From contig CANIMM010000143.1 in the NCBI GenBank assembly GCA_947468255.1, positions 1 through 7,651 on the forward strand: a DNA stretch of 7,651 nucleotides, given 5' to 3'. The notes under the pieces were generated by a model. It was given only the letters and a program-made list of their open reading frames with translations, was not told the DNA's origin and searched no databases. The stretch comes from Chitinophagaceae bacterium. Its GTDB lineage: Bacteria > Bacteroidota > Bacteroidia > Chitinophagales > Chitinophagaceae. Both the position numbers and the translations under genes were made by a program. Numbering within the stretch: the first letter of the stretch is position 1; the number at the start of each line of letters is the position of its first letter. This document shows positions 1 to 6,190 of the stretch, one piece after another.

Positions 1-1
1 A

Positions 2-253
2 ATATTTGAAAAGCAGGGTCGGGCTGACTTGGCAGTGAAAGAGAAAGAAGAGATGGAGGTAATAGAAAGATTTCTTCCAAAACAACTTTCTGAAGCTGAA
101 ATAAGGGCTGCAGTTGCTGCAATCATTACCCAAACCGGCGCTGCTTCACCTGCAGATATGGGCAAAGTAATGGGTGTTGCCAGTAAGCAATTGGCGGGTT
201 TGGCAGACGGAAAAACCATCAGTAATCTGGTAAAGGAATTATTGAGTCAGTAA
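2..253 (+). CDS. GatB/YqeY domain-containing protein, C-terminal part (5' end outside the window)
   Basis: The reading frame is open from the left edge, so the TTG at 29 is only an internal Leu codon and the gene starts upstream. The visible 83 residues are the C-terminal half of a YqeY-type protein (usually about 150 aa). They show the conserved stretch ERFLPKQLSEAEI, then GAASPADMGKVMG and the closing ADGKTISNLVKELL. This helical domain is shared with the tail of the GatB subunit of the Asp/Glu-tRNA amidotransferase, where it contacts tRNA. Stand-alone YqeY proteins lack the amidotransferase core, and their role is not settled. In Bacteroidota this gene often follows ftsZ, which may lie just to the left. 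The family call is firm, the cellular role is not. Confidence 0.93.
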   Translation: MFEKQGRADLAVKEKEEMEVIERFLPKQLSEAEIRAAVAAIITQTGAASPADMGKVMGVASKQLAGLADGKTISNLVKELLSQ

Positions 254-311
254 GGCATATTATTAATTTTTAGTGTCGGGTTTCTCATAACACCCTGTTA
301 GAAAATTTTCT

Positions 312-848
312 ATGTTAGATATCATTTTTGCCATTGTAATTGTTATTGCCCTTTTTAAGGGATACAAGAAGGGATTAATCATTGCCCTTTTTTCACTCAT
401 TGCCTTTATTGTTGGTATCGCTGCAGCGGTAAAATTATCAGTCGCAGTTGCCAGTTATTTTCAACCCCATCATTCGAGCTCTTCCAAATGGCTTGTTGTA
501 CTTGCATTTGTAGTGCTTTTTTTGGCGGTGGTACTAATCATTCATATGGGAGGCAAACTCATCGAAAAAACTTTTGAAATGGCTCTGCTGGGATGGGCCA
601 ATCGATTAGGAGGTATTTTACTCTATGCTGCATTGTATACTATCATTTTTAGTGTGTGTTTATTTTATGCCGATAAAATACATTTATTTGAAAAAGCTAC
701 CCTTTCAGAATCACTTGCCTACCCCTATGTGCAGCCAGTTGGACCAAAAGTAATAGAGGGTCTCGGCAAATGGATTCCCCTTTTTAAAGATGCTTTTTCT
801 CAATTGGAGGACTTTTTTTCCACTGTATCTGATAAAATTCATGTTTAA
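312..848 (+). CDS. CvpA family membrane protein
   Basis: The product is 178 aa with four hydrophobic segments at about residues 2-16, 20-42, 60-82 and 98-121, followed by a soluble C-terminal tail of about 55 residues. The FKGYKKGL turn between helices 1 and 2 and the NRLGG turn before helix 4 are the usual CvpA-family landmarks. CvpA was named for colicin V production in E. coli. Members are inner-membrane proteins linked to envelope stress tolerance, but their molecular activity is unknown. The gene lies 58 bases after the YqeY-type gene in the same direction, so co-transcription is plausible. ATG at 312 is the only sensible start because it opens directly into the first helix. No Shine-Dalgarno site is visible, as usual for this phylum. 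Confidence 0.85.
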   Translation: MLDIIFAIVIVIALFKGYKKGLIIALFSLIAFIVGIAAAVKLSVAVASYFQPHHSSSSKWLVVLAFVVLFLAVVLIIHMGGKLIEKTFEMALLGWANRLGGILLYAALYTIIFSVCLFYADKIHLFEKATLSESLAYPYVQPVGPKVIEGLGKWIPLFKDAFSQLEDFFSTVSDKIHV

Positions 849-942
849 TTAATAGGCTTTACCATTATTTACTGTAATTTCAGTGCGATTGTATAATTTA
901 GCAACTAGTTAATGACTAGAATTTACTATTAGTTCCAATAGA

Positions 943-1722
943 ATGAGTTACGAAATAAAACAAGACGGAAAGTTCAAATACTTAGAGGAAGGTCAGGGCG
1001 AACCGCTGATGCTGCTCCATGGCCTTTTTGGCGCATTGAGCAATTTTATGCCATTGATCGAATTTTTCAAAAAAACGCATCGGGTAATTGTGCCTATGCT
1101 CCCATTGCTTGAACTTGATTTACTTCATACTTCAGTGGGGGGGCTCCAAAAATTTGTTCAGAAATTTATTGAGCACCGTAACTATACTCAAATTCATTTG
1201 TTGGGAAATTCCTTGGGCGGACATGTGGCGCTGATTCATATTTTAAAACAGCCCGAACGAATCAAAACGCTTATTTTAACTGGCAGCTCTGGCCTTTTTG
1301 AAAATGGCATGGGGGATACTTACCCTAAACGAGGCGACAAAGAATACATTCGTACAAAAACAGCCCTTACCTTTTATGACCCGGCTATGGCTACCGATGA
1401 ACTGGTAAATGAAGTGTTTGAAATTACCAACAACCGGCTTAAAGTAATTAAAATTATTGCACTAGCTAAAAGTGCCATTCGAAATAATCTGGGTGAAGAA
1501 CTCAATGAAATAAAACAGCCTACTTGTTTAATTTGGGGAAACAATGATACCATCACCCCGCCATTTGTAGGGGAAGAATTTAATCGATTAATCCCCAACA
1601 GCGAATTACATTTTATTGACCATTGCGGTCATGCTCCAATGATGGAGGTGCCGGAAGCGTTCAATGCGGTTTTGGCTGCTTTTTTAGCGAAACAGCAAAC
1701 GCCAGTTACCAACGTTGGATAA
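943..1722 (+). CDS. alpha/beta-fold hydrolase
   Basis: This is a 259-aa cytosolic hydrolase with no signal peptide. It has the full catalytic set of the alpha/beta-hydrolase fold: oxyanion-hole HG at residues 26-27 in LLHGLFG, the nucleophile elbow GNSLGG with Ser90, the acid Asp202 in WGNNDTITP, and the base His230 in CGHAPMMEVP. Residues of about 120-185 form the variable cap that would set substrate choice. Close family relatives include esterases and C-C bond hydrolases of the MhpC/BphD type, but the cap gives no clue to substrate here, so no specific reaction is claimed. The gene is followed after 76 bases by the CBS gene on the same strand. All catalytic residues are present and the frame is intact, so an active enzyme is expected. 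Confidence 0.9.
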   Translation: MSYEIKQDGKFKYLEEGQGEPLMLLHGLFGALSNFMPLIEFFKKTHRVIVPMLPLLELDLLHTSVGGLQKFVQKFIEHRNYTQIHLLGNSLGGHVALIHILKQPERIKTLILTGSSGLFENGMGDTYPKRGDKEYIRTKTALTFYDPAMATDELVNEVFEITNNRLKVIKIIALAKSAIRNNLGEELNEIKQPTCLIWGNNDTITPPFVGEEFNRLIPNSELHFIDHCGHAPMMEVPEAFNAVLAAFLAKQQTPVTNVG

Positions 1723-1731
1723 TAATATTTG
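1723..1731 (+). promoter_or_regulatory. weak -7-like box upstream of the CBS gene
   Basis: Immediately after the hydrolase stop codon lies TAATATTTG, followed by CC. It resembles the Bacteroidota -7 consensus TAnnTTTG but has three instead of two bases between TA and TTTG. No convincing -33 TTTG lies at the expected distance upstream. It could give the CBS gene its own start of transcription, or the gene may simply be read through from the hydrolase. Confidence 0.22.
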
Positions 1732-1798
1732 CCTTTGTACGTTACAACCTTAATAGCTGGCATTATTTCAGGTATTACAAACGCCTCAAACCACTCAT

Positions 1799-2461
1799 AT
1801 GCTAACCAATGAACTCATCAACCATGCCATTCCACAGCTCCAGTTGCAGGATAGTATTAGTAGAGCATTGCAGTTAATTCAAGAATACCAGCTTTCCCAT
1901 TTACCCGTAGTGTCGGGTAATAAATACCTGGGAATGATTGGAGAAGACGAATTGCTCGATGCTGGGCAGGAGGGTGGGAATATTGGTATTTTGCAAGAAA
2001 ATTTTATCGCTGTAGCGGTTAGGGAGGGAGAACATTTTCTGAATGCGGTAAAATGCTGCAACCTTTTTGAGACAACCCTCGTTCCCGTAACCAATCAACA
2101 AAATGAATTGCTCGGCGTAATCACCGCTACTGATCTTTTAAAGGCGCTAGGTGATTTTTCAGGTTCCAACGAAATTGGAGGAATTATTGTCATCCAAATG
2201 GAACGCGCTAGATTTGCCATTTCTGAAATCAGCCGTATTGTAGAAAGCAATGATGCCACTATCCTCCATCTAAATACTACCTTTAACGCTGAAAATAGTT
2301 TACTTACCGTTACCCTCCACCTTAACAAAAAAGAAATAGCCGCAATTGTTTCTGCTTTTGAAAGGTACGAGTATACAATCGTTCATTATTTTGGAGATGA
2401 AAAATTTGAGAATGAAATTCACAGCAACTATCGTCATTTGATGAGCTACCTAGATATTTAA
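1799..2461 (+). CDS. CBS-pair protein with C-terminal ACT-like domain
   Basis: The product is a 220-aa soluble protein. Two CBS motifs can be read: the first at about residues 8-55 (HLPVVSGNKYLGMIGEDELL) and the second at about 66-118 (LVPVTNQQNELLGVITATDLL), each ending in the typical G-hydrophobic-I-x-x-x-D/E-L-L element. A CBS pair forms a Bateman module, which usually binds adenine nucleotides or related ligands. Residues of about 126-200 form an ACT-like alpha/beta unit, starting GGIIVIQMERARFAISEISRI, a fold often used for small-molecule sensing. No catalytic domain is attached, so the protein is probably a ligand-sensing regulator with an unknown partner. In many Bacteroidota such a gene lies near nadK. 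Here an Omp85 gene separates the two. The domain call is confident and the ligand is unknown. Confidence 0.85.
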   Translation: MLTNELINHAIPQLQLQDSISRALQLIQEYQLSHLPVVSGNKYLGMIGEDELLDAGQEGGNIGILQENFIAVAVREGEHFLNAVKCCNLFETTLVPVTNQQNELLGVITATDLLKALGDFSGSNEIGGIIVIQMERARFAISEISRIVESNDATILHLNTTFNAENSLLTVTLHLNKKEIAAIVSAFERYEYTIVHYFGDEKFENEIHSNYRHLMSYLDI

Positions 2462-2474
2462 TTTTCTCATCAAC

Positions 2475-2500
2475 CATCCTGCAACCCTAGTGGCAGGATG
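2475..2500. other. stem-loop downstream of the CBS gene (possible terminator or leader hairpin)
   Basis: CATCCTGC at 2475-2482 and GCAGGATG at 2493-2500 form a perfect 8-bp inverted repeat with a 10-base loop. It starts 14 bases after the CBS stop codon. No T tract follows on either strand, so it is not a classical intrinsic terminator. It could be a weak terminator, an mRNA processing or stability hairpin, or a leader element of the downstream Omp85 gene. The last three bases of the right arm are an ATG that opens a short ORF. Confidence 0.4.
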
Positions 2501-2551
2501 AATTACAAAGATTTTAAAAGTACCGTGGGGAAAGAAGTGCTGAATCAATGA
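2498..2551 (+). other. possible 17-codon leader ORF overlapping the Omp85 start (ATGA)
   Basis: An ATG at 2498 opens a 17-residue frame, MNYKDFKSTVGKEVLNQ, that ends in TGA at 2549-2551. The TGA overlaps the ATG of the next gene (2548-2550) as ATGA, a layout that permits translational coupling. The start lies within the right arm of the 2475-2500 hairpin. The frame is the same as that of the CBS gene, just after its stop codon. It may be chance: the peptide has no recognised family, and codon evidence is too short to judge. Confidence 0.2.
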
Positions 2552-3990
2552 ATATTGTAAAAAAAATATGGTGTGGAAGTTTATTCTTAGCACTCGCTAT
2601 CAATGCAGCTGCTCAAAATACAGATGTATCCATGCCTCCTATAACCCAGCTGCCCTTTGTCACCCCTGCCTATAAAGGAAAACTTCAGGTCCGTGAAATT
2701 ATAATCAAGGGTAATAAAAAGACCAAGGGGTATATGATACTTCGGGAAATACAGTTCAAACCAGGAGATTCAATTAGCATCAGCACCCTGAACGAATCGT
2801 TTCAATTAGCCAAACAACAGGTATACAATACCGCACTATTCCATGAAGTCACCGTAACGTTAGCGATGATAACTGCCTTTCAAATCAATGTTATTGTGAC
2901 CGTTAAAGAAAGGTGGTATATTTTCCCTACTCCTCAATTTCAGCCCGTTGACCGGAGTTTGAATGAGTGGCTGGTTAAATACAATGGTGATTTGTCACGC
3001 GTCAATTATGGGGTAAAATTTGAACATTACAATTTCAGCGGAAGAAGGGACCCCCTCCATCTGTATGTGCTGAATGGCTATACGAAAAATCTAGCTTTTT
3101 CCTATTCGCAGCCTTACAGCAACAATGCACTCACGCAGGGTTTTGGAGTAGGTGGCGGTTTTTCCGAAAATAGGGAGGTGGCCTACAAAACATCAACTGA
3201 CAATAAAATCCTTTTCTTTACAAACAATAACTTTGTTAAAAAAAATGCTTACGGAAATATTAGTTTGCGACTACAAAAAGGGATTTTATTTCGACACCTT
3301 TTTAATATCGCCTACTCAAGCCTAACTGTTAGCGATTCTGTAATATCTGCATCCTTCAATCCAAATTATTTTAACACCAAAGGCGCAACCAACGGATTGA
3401 TTGACTTTACTTATACCTATCAGTATACTAATGCAAACAACGCTGCCTATGCATTGAAAGGCGTGACCAGCTATCTTTCCTTGTCGAAAAGGGGGCTTGG
3501 ATTTACAGGCGGCACCAACCGATTTGTTGTTGAAGCTGCTTATAATAAATTTTGGGCACATGCTCATAATTGGTACACCAGTTTACAAGTCATAGGAAAT
3601 GTAAAACTTCCTTTTGAGCAACCCTATATCAATCAAAAAGCGATCGGGTATGCAAATGCCAATTTAAGAGGGCTGGAATATTATGTAGTAGATGGTGTTG
3701 CATTTGGAATTTTTAAGTCTACCCTAAAAAAGAAACTGTTTTCATTTTCAATCCCCATGCCCTTTTCATCTAGTTTAATTCCCTCACTTCCCTTTTCGAT
3801 ATTTGCTAAAACATATGTAGATGCCGGTTACTGTTATAATAAAAAAAAGTACGATACCGATCTGAATAACCGCTTACTGTATACCGGGGGGTTTGGTATT
3901 GACATTTTGACTTTATATGATATCAGTTTGAAAATCGAATACAGTTTTAATCAATTGGGGCAACATGGCCTATTTTTTGAAAGCCGTTAA
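2548..3990 (+). CDS. Omp85-superfamily (BamA/TamA-like) outer-membrane protein with a single POTRA domain
   Basis: The 480-aa precursor begins with a signal peptide, probably cleaved after Ala22 in INAAAQ. A Pro-rich linker leads to one POTRA domain at about residues 46-121 (LQVREIIIKGNKKTK at its start, VTVKERW at its end). The rest is a beta-barrel with alternating aromatic strands. NLRGL at 372-376 fits the conserved L6-loop RGF/Y motif of Omp85 proteins, with Arg374 as the key residue, and FAKTYVDAGY at about 419-428 is a typical late barrel strand. Full BamA has five POTRAs and is encoded separately at 7111, so this is a paralogue with an unknown client: assembly, transport or lipid handling are all possible. 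The protein ends in FFESR rather than the usual terminal aromatic residue; a T6 run at 3973-3978 may explain this. Its start overlaps a short leader ORF as ATGA. Confidence 0.8.
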   Translation: MNIVKKIWCGSLFLALAINAAAQNTDVSMPPITQLPFVTPAYKGKLQVREIIIKGNKKTKGYMILREIQFKPGDSISISTLNESFQLAKQQVYNTALFHEVTVTLAMITAFQINVIVTVKERWYIFPTPQFQPVDRSLNEWLVKYNGDLSRVNYGVKFEHYNFSGRRDPLHLYVLNGYTKNLAFSYSQPYSNNALTQGFGVGGGFSENREVAYKTSTDNKILFFTNNNFVKKNAYGNISLRLQKGILFRHLFNIAYSSLTVSDSVISASFNPNYFNTKGATNGLIDFTYTYQYTNANNAAYALKGVTSYLSLSKRGLGFTGGTNRFVVEAAYNKFWAHAHNWYTSLQVIGNVKLPFEQPYINQKAIGYANANLRGLEYYVVDGVAFGIFKSTLKKKLFSFSIPMPFSSSLIPSLPFSIFAKTYVDAGYCYNKKKYDTDLNNRLLYTGGFGIDILTLYDISLKIEYSFNQLGQHGLFFESR

Positions 3991-4085
3991 ACTTATTTTT
4001 TAAACTTTACATGTAACTCCTCCGCTTAGTTTAACTATATTTATCATCCGAAAAACTGAAAATTGCAGGGCGAAGTGTTTTTCTT

Positions 4086-4094
4086 TATCCTTTG
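4086..4094 (+). promoter_or_regulatory. weak -7-like box in the nadK upstream region
   Basis: TATCCTTTG, followed by CC, resembles the Bacteroidota -7 box TAnnTTTG with one extra spacer base. It lies about 100 bases before the nadK start, within the 203-base gap 3991-4193. No clear -33 TTTG is present. The rest of this gap is AT-rich and shows no terminator; it contains only the short ORF at 4150-4197. The box is a candidate for an independent nadK promoter. Confidence 0.25.
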
Positions 4095-4149
4095 CCTACT
4101 TAAAATTCGGAAGTTATAAAAAAATTAAAGTGGGGCACTCCTTGATCAT

Positions 4150-4197
4150 ATGCCTGATGAGCAGGATGGTCCCATTAATTATAAAAAATTTACATGA
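4150..4197 (+). other. possible 15-codon leader ORF overlapping the nadK start (ATGA)
   Basis: ATG at 4150 opens a 15-residue frame, MPDEQDGPINYKKFT, that stops at TGA 4195-4197. This stop overlaps the nadK ATG at 4194-4196 as ATGA, so ribosomes finishing the short ORF could restart on nadK. The string NYKKF resembles NYKDF in the leader ORF before the Omp85 gene. The frame is only 16 codons with its stop and matches nothing I recognise, so it may be chance. Confidence 0.2.
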
Positions 4198-5075
4198 AAA
4201 TAGCCATCTACAGCCGTGGTATCGAAAATGACCAACATAAGGACATGGTGATATTGCTGGAAGAATTGAAAAATCATTCGGTAGAACCTGTTTTTTTTCA
4301 AGACTTTTTCAACCAGTTCTATTCTGCCGTCAACATGACGGATAAATACTCCACTTTTAACGCTGCCGAAGACCTGGATGATTCGATTGATTGTGTGATC
4401 AGTTTGGGGGGAGATGGCACTTTGCTTGACACCGTAACATTTGTACAGGATAAAGGAATACCGGTATTGGGAATCAATTATGGAAGACTGGGATTTCTAG
4501 CCAATATCGGCAAAGAAGATATCCGCATTGCAATAAAAGCATTGGCAGAAAGAACCTACGTGACCGATAATAGGACTTTAATTCATTTGGATGCCGATAT
4601 CCCCCTTTTTGATAAAGTACCCTACGGTTTAAATGAATTTAGCATTCAAAAAAAGGATTCCTCCTCAATGATAAAAATCCATACTTATCTTAATGGAGAG
4701 TTTTTAAATGCCTACTGGGCTGATGGGCTCATTGTAGCTACACCCACTGGTTCCACGGGGTATTCATTGAGTTGCAACGGTCCCATTGTCTTTCCAGATA
4801 GCCGTAGTTTTGTTATTACTCCTGTATCACCCCATAATTTAAACATCCGCCCCATTGTAGTGCCTGATAACAATATTATATCTTTTGAAGTAGAGGGCAG
4901 AACCGACTCCTTTATTTGTACACTCGATAGTCGTAGGGTTGTAGTTCCCAAGGAGGCGCAACTGGCAGTTAAAAAAGAGGAGTTTGGAATTAACCTAATT
5001 CGATTGAATGAAAATAATTTTCTTCAAACATTACGTAACAAGCTTTCCTGGGGCTTTGATAAACGTAATCCATAA
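4194..5075 (+). CDS. nadK: NAD kinase
   Basis: The 293-aa cytosolic enzyme phosphorylates NAD to NADP using ATP or polyphosphate and so sets the NADP(H) pool. The family motifs are complete: GGDGT at residues 72-76 with the catalytic Asp74, GINYGRLGFL at about 93-102, the NE pair at 147-148, and the nucleotide-binding stretch DGLIVATPTGSTGYSLS at 177-193. PVSPHNLNIRPIV near 210-222 follows. Residue Asp254 lies in LDSRR, where many homologues have a D-G-Q type turn; this looks like lineage variation rather than loss. The length is normal. ATG at 4194 gives the expected N-terminus MKIAIYSRG. The gene lies 203 bases after the Omp85 gene and 102 bases before the porG-like gene, so it could have its own promoter. 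Confidence 0.97.
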   Translation: MKIAIYSRGIENDQHKDMVILLEELKNHSVEPVFFQDFFNQFYSAVNMTDKYSTFNAAEDLDDSIDCVISLGGDGTLLDTVTFVQDKGIPVLGINYGRLGFLANIGKEDIRIAIKALAERTYVTDNRTLIHLDADIPLFDKVPYGLNEFSIQKKDSSSMIKIHTYLNGEFLNAYWADGLIVATPTGSTGYSLSCNGPIVFPDSRSFVITPVSPHNLNIRPIVVPDNNIISFEVEGRTDSFICTLDSRRVVVPKEAQLAVKKEEFGINLIRLNENNFLQTLRNKLSWGFDKRNP

Positions 5076-5082
5076 TTCATTG

Positions 5083-5090
5083 TATTTTTG
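5083..5090 (+). promoter_or_regulatory. predicted promoter -7 box of the porG-like gene
   Basis: TATTTTTG is an exact match to the Bacteroidota sigma factor -7 consensus TAnnTTTG. A TTTG at 5055-5058, inside the end of nadK, could serve as the -33 element, although its 24-base spacing is longer than usual. Transcription would begin near 5095-5100, leaving a leader of about 80 bases before the ATG at 5178. Confidence 0.5.
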
Positions 5091-5091
5091 C

Positions 5092-5106
5092 ATTTGTTAA
5101 ACAAAT
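5092..5106. repeat. perfect palindrome at the expected start of transcription of the porG-like gene
   Basis: ATTTGTT and AACAAAT flank a single A, giving a perfect 7-bp inverted repeat over 15 bases. It begins two bases after the -7 box, so it overlaps the predicted transcription start. It could be an operator for a dimeric regulator or a small hairpin at the 5' end of the mRNA. AT-rich sequence makes chance palindromes more likely. Confidence 0.45.
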
Positions 5107-5114
5107 TACAAAAA

Positions 5115-5131
5115 ATCTTATTTGATAAGAT
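5115..5131. repeat. second perfect inverted repeat in the porG-like leader
   Basis: ATCTTAT at 5115-5121 and ATAAGAT at 5125-5131 flank TTG, a perfect 7-bp inverted repeat with a 3-base loop. Its centre lies 24 bases from the centre of the palindrome at 5092-5106. It differs in sequence from that palindrome. It would lie in the 5' untranslated region and could form a small hairpin or a protein-binding site. Confidence 0.45.
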
Positions 5132-5177
5132 GCCAATTGTAAATTCGTTTTATAGAACATACTGTTAATTAGCATTT

Positions 5178-6038
5178 ATGAAAAAATACATCCTAGCGCT
5201 ATTGGTTTTGCTGTCACAGTTTTTAAACGTTGCTGCGCAGCAGGATGCATATGAACAATTAGGAGAGTTTGGATTCACGGTTGGAGCAGCTCACTATTTC
5301 GGAGATCTAAACACCCGGGGTAAAATCAACCGCCCAAAACCTGCAGTAGGGATCTTTTATAAAAAACAGTATAACAATTACTTGGGGATAAGGGCAAGTG
5401 CACACTATGCTCAGTTAGGATATAGCGACATTTACAGCGAAGATGATTTTCAAAAAAGAAGAAATTTAAGTTTCAATACCGATATTTTCGAGTTGGCCGT
5501 GCAAGGGGATTTTAATTTCTTTAAATTTATACCAGGCGACCCTTATTATTCCTTCACCCCCTTTGTTGCATTGGGAGTGGGTGCATTTAGTTATAATCCT
5601 TATTGTTACCTTGAAAGCAAACAGGTGTATTTAAGGCCATTAGGTACTGAAGGTCAAAATATAGATTATTCGGATCCTACCACTGGCATCAAAAGGAGTC
5701 CTTATGGCAGTTTAGCTATCTGCTTTCCGATTGGAGCAGGTGTCAAATACAATCTTTCCAATAATGTAAATCTTTCTTTCCAAATCACCCACCGGCTAAC
5801 CCTTACCGATTATCTAGATGACGTAAGCACTACCTATGTCGGCATAGATAAATTTCCAGTCCTCAATGGCCAAACCTCCTTAGCGGGAGTTTTGCAGGAC
5901 AGAAGTTACGAAACGGGTGCTCCAATTGGAGTAGAGGGGAGGCAACGTGGATTAAGCAAGCAAAAAGACCAGTATATTATCGCAGAATTAGGCATTTCAT
6001 TCAGCATTAGTACTTATAAATGCCCTAGCACCAAATGA
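5178..6038 (+). CDS. porG: DUF6089 / PorG-like outer-membrane beta-barrel protein
   Basis: The 286-aa precursor has a signal peptide, with likely cleavage after Ala20 in NVAAQ. The rest is a small beta-barrel of alternating aromatic strands, for example FGFTVGAAHYFGDLN at 31-45. The segment HRLTLTDYLDDVSTTY at 205-220 and a Lys-Cys-Pro triplet at 281-283 near the C-terminus are features I associate with the DUF6089 family. In Porphyromonas gingivalis the family member PorG is part of the type IX secretion system and sits directly before uppS and bamA, the same order seen here. That synteny supports the assignment, but sequence alone cannot show that this organism has type IX secretion. The start is the first ATG, which opens the signal peptide MKKYILALLV. 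The gene has its own candidate promoter. Confidence 0.75.
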   Translation: MKKYILALLVLLSQFLNVAAQQDAYEQLGEFGFTVGAAHYFGDLNTRGKINRPKPAVGIFYKKQYNNYLGIRASAHYAQLGYSDIYSEDDFQKRRNLSFNTDIFELAVQGDFNFFKFIPGDPYYSFTPFVALGVGAFSYNPYCYLESKQVYLRPLGTEGQNIDYSDPTTGIKRSPYGSLAICFPIGAGVKYNLSNNVNLSFQITHRLTLTDYLDDVSTTYVGIDKFPVLNGQTSLAGVLQDRSYETGAPIGVEGRQRGLSKQKDQYIIAELGISFSISTYKCPSTK

Positions 6039-6137
6039 TGGCTATTCTTAATAATTGCCAATGTTTACTCCTTTACGCAAGTGAATTCAATAAACTGTTA
6101 ACATTTCCTCAAAACGCTTATTCCAACTAATTTTTAT

Positions 6138-6145
6138 TACTTTTG
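6138..6145 (+). promoter_or_regulatory. predicted promoter -7 box of uppS
   Basis: TACTTTTG, followed by CAGCCC, matches the Bacteroidota -7 consensus TAnnTTTG exactly. No TTTG is seen at the -33 position. Transcription would start near 6150, leaving about 40 untranslated bases before the ATG at 6191. The box sits 100 bases after the porG-like stop. Its position argues against the TTG at 6143 as the start of uppS. Confidence 0.5.
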
Positions 6146-6190
6146 CAGCCCTTAGTTAGGTCCATCCTGACTAATAACCTTTCTGTAAAT

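Noticed and set aside
29..31. TTG as the start of the first gene
   Set aside because: The frame is open to the window edge, and the upstream residues IFEKQGRAD continue the YqeY family pattern, so this is an internal Leu codon.
1374..1598. Open frame of 74 codons on the minus strand inside the hydrolase gene
   Set aside because: It lies wholly opposite a gene with a complete set of catalytic motifs and shows no recognisable domain.
1623..1805. 60-codon plus-strand frame across the hydrolase end and the CBS start
   Set aside because: It is an out-of-frame overlap of two well-supported genes, and the product has no family features.
4448..5075. Suspected defect in NAD kinase because LDSRR replaces the more usual D-G-Q type turn
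   Set aside because: The Asp is kept at 254 and all other motifs are intact, so lineage variation is the simpler reading.
6096..6103. TGTTAACA palindrome before uppS, with ACTGTTAA also found before porG
   Set aside because: It is an 8-base palindrome in AT-rich DNA; the shared octamer sits at different distances from the promoters and is likely chance.
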